The notes under the pieces are model-generated. The model saw only the letters and a program-made list of their open reading frames with translations. It was not told where the DNA came from and searched no databases. DNA of 64,000 nucleotides from Blastocatellia bacterium (GTDB taxonomy: Bacteria; Acidobacteriota; Blastocatellia; UBA7656; JADIYM01). Location: positions 467,852-531,851 of the forward strand of contig JADIYM010000001.1 in NCBI GenBank assembly GCA_016705245.1, in the 5' to 3' direction. Every line of letters begins with the position of its first letter. The first letter of the stretch is position 1. A program made the position numbers and the translations under genes. Below are positions 59,439-64,000 of the stretch, piece by piece.

Positions 59439-59467
59439 TTGTCGCCGATTCAAAACACGCCTATAAC
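59439..59467 (+). promoter_or_regulatory. Sigma-70 promoter of terC
   Basis: TTGTCG (59439-59444), a 17-nt spacer and TATAAC (59462-59467). The only promoter in the window with both boxes at standard spacing. The 5' leader to the ATG at 59503 is about 30 nt, too short for a manganese riboswitch. Confidence 0.7.
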
Positions 59468-59502
59468 TGTGCACCTCGCGGAAAGAGGATGGAGAACAAC
59501 AC

Positions 59503-60567
59503 ATGGTTTGGCTTTGGGTAGGCTTTATCGCCTTTGTCGTCGCAATGCTGGCTCTCGACCTCGGGGTCTTTCATCGAAAGGCCCACGTGGTGACGGTGAG
59601 GGAGGCCCTTGTGTGGTCCGCCGTATGGGCGACACTGGGACTGTCTTTCGCCGTGTTCGTCTACTTCGGATACGAGAACCAGTGGCTGGGGCTTGGCGGC
59701 TCGATCGATGCCGTTGATGGCGTCGTGAACACGGGCGCGACCGCGGTGGTCAAGTACCTGACGGGTTACGTCGTCGAGAAGTCGCTCAGCGTCGACAACG
59801 TCTTCGTGATCGCCATGATCTTCGGCTTCATGGCAGTCCCGGCCATCTATCAGCATCGTGTGCTGTTCTGGGGAATCCTCGGCGCCCTGGTGATGCGCGG
59901 AGCCATGATCGCGGTGGGGGCAGCCCTGATTGCCGAGTTTCATTGGGTTCTCTACGTGTTCGGTGCCTTTCTGGTGATCACGGGAATCAAGATGCTCGCC
60001 TTGAAGACCGATCATTCGGATCCAAATCGGAACATTATCGTGCGGCTCGCGCGGCGCATGTTTCCGGTCACGTCGCGATTCCATGGAGAGCACTTCGTCG
60101 TTCGAGCCGGAGCGCCGGGGTCGCTCGAGAGCGAATATCCGGGAGCGGCCGCCCAACCCGACGAAGCCGTGGATCGGGCCCGGCCCGGCACGTGGATGCT
60201 GACCCCGCTCGCCCTGGCCCTGATCGTGGTCGAGGCGACGGACCTGGTTTTTGCCGTGGACTCGATTCCGGCGATTTTCGCGATCACGGCCGATCCGTTT
60301 CTCGTGTTCACGAGCAACGTCTTCGCGATTCTCGGTCTCCGGTCGCTCTACTTCGCGCTCGGAGGAATGCTCGACCGGTTCCGATACCTGAAGGTGTCAC
60401 TCGCGCTGGTGTTGCTCGTCGTCGGCGTGAAGATGCTTTTGGCCGAGTGGCTCAAGGGGATGGTCGGTAACGGCTTCAACTTGTACCTGCTCGGGGTGGT
60501 GATCCTGATTCTCGCATTGGGCGTCGTGGGATCCATGCTTGCCGATCGACGAGATGCACGCCGTTAG
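59503..60567 (+). CDS. TerC/Alx family integral membrane protein
   Basis: 354 residues, about nine membrane helices. Characteristic segments: VEKSLSVDNVFVIAMIFGFM, LALIVVEATDLVFAVDSIPAI (acidic residues in membrane helices) and FRYLKVSLALVLLVVGVKML. Members export manganese or load metal onto exported enzymes; some confer tellurite resistance. AGAGGATGGAG lies ahead of the ATG. A loop of about 60 residues between helices (about 171-230) is longer than in most family members. Confidence 0.93.
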   Translation: MVWLWVGFIAFVVAMLALDLGVFHRKAHVVTVREALVWSAVWATLGLSFAVFVYFGYENQWLGLGGSIDAVDGVVNTGATAVVKYLTGYVVEKSLSVDNVFVIAMIFGFMAVPAIYQHRVLFWGILGALVMRGAMIAVGAALIAEFHWVLYVFGAFLVITGIKMLALKTDHSDPNRNIIVRLARRMFPVTSRFHGEHFVVRAGAPGSLESEYPGAAAQPDEAVDRARPGTWMLTPLALALIVVEATDLVFAVDSIPAIFAITADPFLVFTSNVFAILGLRSLYFALGGMLDRFRYLKVSLALVLLVVGVKMLLAEWLKGMVGNGFNLYLLGVVILILALGVVGSMLADRRDARR

Positions 60568-60850
60568 TCGTGGAGGGTAACCCGAACGGTCTTGATGCAA
60601 ATACTTCCGAAACCCGGTGAACACGCGGCCGATCTCTTCGGGACGGTCGAGGTCAGCGACGGCGCTGCGATGGAATTCTGTTTCTTCAGCTGCAATAGCT
60701 GCGCGAGCTTTTCCGGGTCTAGCTCTTCGACTTTCTCCGACACGTAGTGCGCCAGCACGAAGTTCAGGAGGGCCTGCTGCTTGCCGTTGAAGTGCGTGTG
60801 CTTTCCGCAGCCGCCCGTCCCGGAACCTGGAGCGGTGGCGAGCGGCCGGC
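60564..60850 (-). pseudogene. Remnant of a type I restriction HsdR C-terminus
   Basis: The reading FNGKQQALLNFVLAHYVSEK followed by VEELDPEKLAQLLQLKK resembles the C-terminal helical domain of EcoEI-type HsdR. The continuation (AVADLDRPEEIGRVFTGFRK then YLHQ) is found in another frame, so at least one indel separates the halves. The 5' side is cut off: upstream codons are a GGTAGC repeat element (60819-60849), and no helicase or nuclease domain is present. Dead fragment, about 75 residues of a protein near 800. It overlaps the terC stop by 4 nt. Confidence 0.7.
60819..60849 (+). repeat. Dispersed short GGTAGC element at the hsdR fragment edge
   Basis: CCCGGAACCTGGAGCGGTGG then CGAGCGGCCGG. 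It marks the point where hsdR homology stops. Confidence 0.6.
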
Positions 60851-60866
60851 CGCACGCACACATGAT

Positions 60867-60883
60867 GCCGTAGCGACCGGGTA
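60867..60883 (+). repeat. Partial GGTAGC element
   Basis: GCCGTAGCGACCGGGTA, the right half of the element only, 18 nt from the copy at 60819-60849. Confidence 0.4.
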
Positions 60884-60902
60884 GTCGTGAGCAGCCGGCC
60901 GA

Positions 60903-61050
60903 CTACAGCGATGGCCGAATCCTGACCTGCCCCGGAGAGATCACCGAGAATGCTCCGATGATTTCTTCAGACCGCTCGGCAATCACGGATGCGACGATCG
61001 CGGATTTGCGCGATACAGGTAGACCATTCAGCCTCAGAAGAACGATTCCG
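60903..61050 (-). pseudogene. C-terminal remnant of a PIN-like (DUF5615-type) toxin
   Basis: In the frame starting around 61050 the reading is FGIVLLRLNGLPVSRKSAIV, then AERSEEIIGAFSVISPGQVR, ending RIRPSL at 60903. This fits the C-terminal third of small PIN-like toxins that normally follow a DUF433 antitoxin gene. The N-terminal two-thirds with the acidic active-site residues is missing. The segment is spliced out of frame to the antitoxin, as expected from an internal deletion. Confidence 0.6.
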
Positions 61051-61273
61051 AAGTTGGCCAGACCCTGACGACGTCAGCCCGAAGCGCCTCGGCGGCAAAC
61101 TTGATGGCGTCGAGAATGTCCTGTTTCGTCAGCCGAGGGTGTTGGTCGACGAGGTCATCGATCGTTTCGCCAGCGCCAAGGGCATCGAGGAGCATCTCGA
61201 CGCTGATCCGCGTCCCGGCCACGACCGGCTTTCCACCCAGGATCTGTGGATTCGACTCGATCATGGCCAGCAT
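61034..61273 (-). CDS. DUF433 antitoxin-like protein, orphaned
   Basis: 79 residues. NPQILGGKPVVAGTRISVEM and the following helix-turn-helix-like region (LLDALGAGETIDDLVDQHPR, LTKQDILDAIKFAAEAL) are typical of DUF433 antitoxins. The last ~15 residues (RADVVRVWPTSESFF) do not look like the family: the frame runs across a deletion join into the toxin remnant. The core may still fold and bind an operator, but its toxin partner is destroyed. Confidence 0.8.
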   Translation of the reverse strand: MLAMIESNPQILGGKPVVAGTRISVEMLLDALGAGETIDDLVDQHPRLTKQDILDAIKFAAEALRADVVRVWPTSESFF

Positions 61274-61363
61274 TGTAGCCCTGTGGGCACGCGGAGCAAC
61301 AGCGGCGAAGACGCCGGGTCTCGCGAGACGTGAATTGAAGCCTCTCGCTCAAACGAATCATTA

Positions 61364-61388
61364 GAGCCGGGAGCGGTAGCGACGGGTC
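61364..61388 (+). repeat. Dispersed short GGTAGC element
   Basis: GAGCCGGGAGCGGTAGCGAC followed by GGGTC; closest to the consensus. About 90 nt upstream of the antitoxin and of the J-domain gene. Confidence 0.6.
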
Positions 61389-61459
61389 GACAAAACACGT
61401 GGTACTCCCTGCGTGCTCGGACCCCCACAGTTCTCGGCCCAATCCAATGACACGCCGCC

Positions 61460-61468
61460 TGCGATACG
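61460..61468 (+). promoter_or_regulatory. Possible extended -10 before the J-domain/FGE gene
   Basis: TGCGATACG ends 9 nt before the ATG at 61478; weak match, but the spacing equals that at 27.2 and 9.7 kb. Confidence 0.3.
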
Positions 61469-63522
61469 ATGGCAGCCATGCCCCGCGACGTCCCCTCACT
61501 CGAAGGCGAATGGAAGCGGATTCTCGCCGAGCTTGCCGAGCTCGCGGACGGCGCGACCGAGTGGGACCAGCTCGACGCCGCGATCGCCGAGATCCGATCC
61601 CTCGGCGCGGCGAGACTCAAGGCCCGGCGCCCGTTCCAGCCGAGTCTTCCGACGTTTCGCAGCGAACACGAGCGTTCGGAGATCGACCAGTTCGAGCGCG
61701 AGCTCGCTGCGCGTCAGCTCGAGCTCGTCGCGCTGCATTCGGACGTCGGGCGCTTCGAGCGGAGGTATGTTCGGGTGTACGGCCGTCTGCTGGTCGAGCT
61801 CGATACGCTCAACGCCGAAATTGCGCGAGCCAAGGAGCAAGCCGCCCACGGCGATCCAGATCTGAAGGACGCGGCAAGGCGGGCCGAGGAACAGGCAATC
61901 GAGAGTCGCGAAGCCGCTGCCGCCGTCGACACGAACGAGACTCCCCTCGGAGACATAACGCCGGACCTCCGCCGCCTCTACCGTGAAGTTGCCCGTCGCG
62001 TGCATCCGGACCTCGGAGTCGACGACGTCGAGCGGCAGCGGCTTTGCGAGCTCACGGTCGAAGCCAACGCCGCCTACGAAGCCCGCGACACCGCCGCGCT
62101 CGCGGCGCTCGCGCAGAAGGTGCGCGAGGGCGCGCCCACGTCCGATCCGTCCGGACGAACCGCACGACTCCGGTTGGCGATTGCGCGCGTACGACTGGGT
62201 CTCGCAATCTTGAAAGCCTCCGACCTCCACGCCCTGTGGGAGCGATCGTGCGCGGCCCGCGCGCAGCTTCGAGTGGATCTCGTCGCGGCGCTCGCGCGCG
62301 AGACTCGGGTCGACATCAACGCGGCGCGCCGTCGCCTCGAGAAGCTGCACCCGACGCCCGTTCGGAGCCAGGCGATGCCCGGCGACAATGACCGGAAACA
62401 CGATGCGCCTGCCCGCGCGCCGAGAGGGGACGTCACGAGCCTCATCTCCCCGCTCGTGACCCGTGGACTTCGTGTCGCAGGGTCACTCGGTCTCGCGGGC
62501 GAGGACATGCTTTCCGGCGTGGTGAGGCAGCTCTATCGGATCGAGTTCGAAACGGTTCTGTGCGACAGGCAGCACACGCCGTGTGGCGTCGTTTACAATC
62601 GGGCCCGGGCGTTCACGGAGACGCTTGCGTGCGGCACTTGCTTCGAGATGGTCGAGGTCCCGCGAGGCTTCATGTCGCTGTCGCCCGAGGACTTGATGAC
62701 CGGTGAGAACGCGGAGGCGAGCGTTGTGACGATCCCGCGCTTTTTCCTGGGTCGATTGCCGGTGAGCCACACGTTGTGGCGACGGGTCTGCGACCTGCCC
62801 CGCGTGGCGATGAGCCTCGACATCGATGTTGAGCCCGGCATCTACGCGGACCATGATGTACGTGATCGATCGCGATTCGAGCCAGCCTGTCGACCGGGTC
62901 TCGTGGGCGCATGCGATCGAGTTCTGTGCCCGCCTCTCGGCAGCCACGGGACGGCCGTACATCCTGCCGACCGAGGCTGAGTGGGAGTACGCGGGTCGCG
63001 GCGGAACGATGACGCCGTTTCCGTCGGGAGACGGCCTCGACTTGAGAATGGTCGCAGCCATATTCGAACCGGGGCCGTTGCCACCCAGGGGACATCCGTT
63101 CTGGGAAGAGAGCAATTCGAAGGAGACCGGGCCGCTTCTCGATCGAGTTCGACGATACCTCCTGCTCCTGTCGAAGCGTCGTCGCCTCGGCCTGGCGGCG
63201 GGCGTCGGTCCAACATTCGGCGAGTAAACCAGTTCGGCATCGTCGACGCGATCGGCAACGTATCGGAGTGGTGCCTCGACGAGTTTTCCCCGGCGAGCAC
63301 GCGATTCCGGAAGACGCGTCGGCCTGGATGCCGGACACTCCGAAGTACGTGAAGCACCGGATCGCCCGCGGCGGCAGTTGCCTCGACGACGTCAGCTCGT
63401 GCAGGCCGGGGATCCGACACAAGACCCAGGCATCCCGTGGGACCTACGGCGTCGGCCTCCGCGTCGTCCTCTCGCCGCGCTGGACCGACGACGAGGTCGT
63501 CCGTTTCCGCAAAAGAGGTCAT
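61469..63522 (+). pseudogene. J-domain protein fused to an FGE-like (SUMF1) domain, broken by three frameshifts
   Basis: N-terminal coiled-coil and helical region (EIDQFERELAARQLELVAL), then a J-domain with the HPD tripeptide at 179-181 (LYREVARRVHPDLG). The FGE-like domain begins in the same frame (MVEVPRGFMSLSPEDLM, IPRFFLGRLPVSHTLW), then continues in a second frame from about 62850 (PVDRVSWAHAIEFCARLSA, YILPTEAEWEYAG), a third from about 63210 (FGIVDAIGNVSEWCLDEFSP) and a fourth from about 63300 (HRIARGGSCLDDVSSCRPGI, GVGLRVVLSPRW). The net changes are +1 or -2, then -1, then -1. Three indels in about 450 bp point to real decay or a poor-quality stretch. Start may be 61478. Confidence 0.75.
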
Positions 63523-63583
63523 CCCGGGTTACGTGTAGTTCGGCGCCGTTCTGCCTGGCCACGTACGCGACGGCTTCGTCCAT
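63392..63583 (-). CDS. Short truncated open frame following the DUF2326 fragment
   Basis: Starts 9 nt after the DUF2326 stop. MDEAVAYVARQNGAELHVTR then DDLF looks coding for about 27 residues; the remainder is Arg/Gly-rich and antisense to the FGE gene, so the true C-terminus is probably lost at a join near 63500. No function can be given. Confidence 0.3.
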   Translation of the reverse strand: MDEAVAYVARQNGAELHVTRDDLFCGNGRPRRRSSAARGRRGGRRRRSHGMPGSCVGSPACTS

Positions 63584-63592
63584 ATCTATCGC

Positions 63593-64000
63593 TCAAAATC
63601 GGAAGCCAAACAGTCCGCCGTCTTCCACGGCATCAGTCAACACTGTCGCAATCACGTGGTCCGACAGGTTGAAGTCGGCGACAGTCTCCTTGAACGCATC
63701 GTCTTCATTCATCGTGACGATGTACTGAAAGCCCAGCTCTTGGGCAGTCTCCGCGCCGACCTTCAGCGCGCTGATCAGCTGGCGACCGTCGACACCGTCG
63801 AAGAGATGGCTGTCGTGGATCAGAAAGCCGGGCCCCAATCCACGGCTGACAGAGGCGCATCAGCATCATGTCGAAGCAGAAGATCTGCATATTGTTGATG
63901 CCCTTGCTGCGCGACCCTTGCATGGGAAACTGGAATGCAGGCCCATTGGAAGTCTCCTCCACAGTCATACTGCCGGCGGCCTCGTAGAGTCTCCGCGATG
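63593..64000 (-). pseudogene. C-terminal part of a DUF2326 (ABC/SMC-like ATPase) protein, frameshifted
   Basis: Runs off the right edge. The upstream reading (QGSRSKGINNMQIFCFDMML, then MRL) and, in another frame from about 63850, GPGFLIHDSHLFDGVDGRQ, ELGFQYIVTMNEDD and GGLFGFRF match the C-terminal region of DUF2326 proteins, SMC-like ABC ATPases that form part of ABC-three-component conflict systems. One indel separates the halves. The Walker A half should lie beyond 64000 if the gene was once complete. Confidence 0.65.

Noticed and set aside
59384..59502. Manganese (yybP-ykoY) riboswitch ahead of terC
   Set aside because: The promoter leaves a leader of about 30 nt, too short for the riboswitch, and the conserved loop motifs are absent.

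Overview
This is a GC-rich, densely coding bacterial window with no rRNA, tRNA or CRISPR array that I can see. The gene content fits Acidobacteriota or a similar large-genome phylum: a paired DUF1501/DUF1800 locus, an ECF sigma factor overlapping a Ser/Thr kinase with a WD40-like propeller, secreted FG-GAP proteins, a prkA-yhbH-spoVR cluster, and palindromic intergenic repeats after almost every transcription unit. This assignment is an inference; no marker gene here settles it.

Layout. 1-4.3 kb (minus): a cut-off exported protein, DUF1501 (frameshifted), DUF1800 and a TPR lipoprotein. 4.3-9.7 kb: gyrA, a divergent phospholipid acyltransferase, then rsmI with two small overlapping genes. 9.7-16.4 kb: a DNA polymerase I without the 5' nuclease domain, an exported Fe/Mn superoxide dismutase, two tandem FG-GAP proteins and a small secreted protein. 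16.5-21.9 kb: ECF sigma factor plus transmembrane kinase, a degraded small gene, a zinc-motif membrane protein and a RibD-like reductase. 22-27 kb: a large secreted DUF3604 PHP protein, a deoxyhypusine-synthase homologue and a small exported protein. 27.2-32.9 kb: a heterodimeric ABC exporter, an IPT/NHL-repeat protein and truB. 33.2-37.8 kb: prkA (frameshifted), yhbH/DUF444 and spoVR. 38-46.9 kb: a HEAT-repeat protein, a kinase fused to a sulfatase-modifying-factor domain, an SH3 protein, recJ, an EF-G paralogue and a release-factor-like protein. 46.9-50.6 kb: PepSY membrane protein, GMC oxidoreductase and a zinc-ribbon DUF4190 protein. 50.8-59.3 kb: an OB-fold membrane protein, a flotillin and a giant DUF3686-type AAA ATPase, probably one membrane-scaffold system. 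59.5-64 kb: terC, then a scrapyard of mobile or defence genes: an HsdR C-terminal fragment, a DUF433 antitoxin with a toxin remnant, a broken J-domain/FGE gene and a DUF2326 ATPase fragment running off the end.

Two window-wide patterns stand out. First, at least 19 inverted-repeat elements of related families lie between genes, most starting within about 30 nt of a stop codon, with arms that match perfectly for up to 40 nt. Second, several otherwise intact genes carry a single one- or two-base indel (DUF1501, prkA, the HEAT gene, the giant ATPase). These look like sequencing errors or very recent decay, whereas the genes after 60.5 kb look truly degraded. A few genes have an extended -10 element 8-10 nt before the start codon and no Shine-Dalgarno, suggesting leaderless mRNAs.
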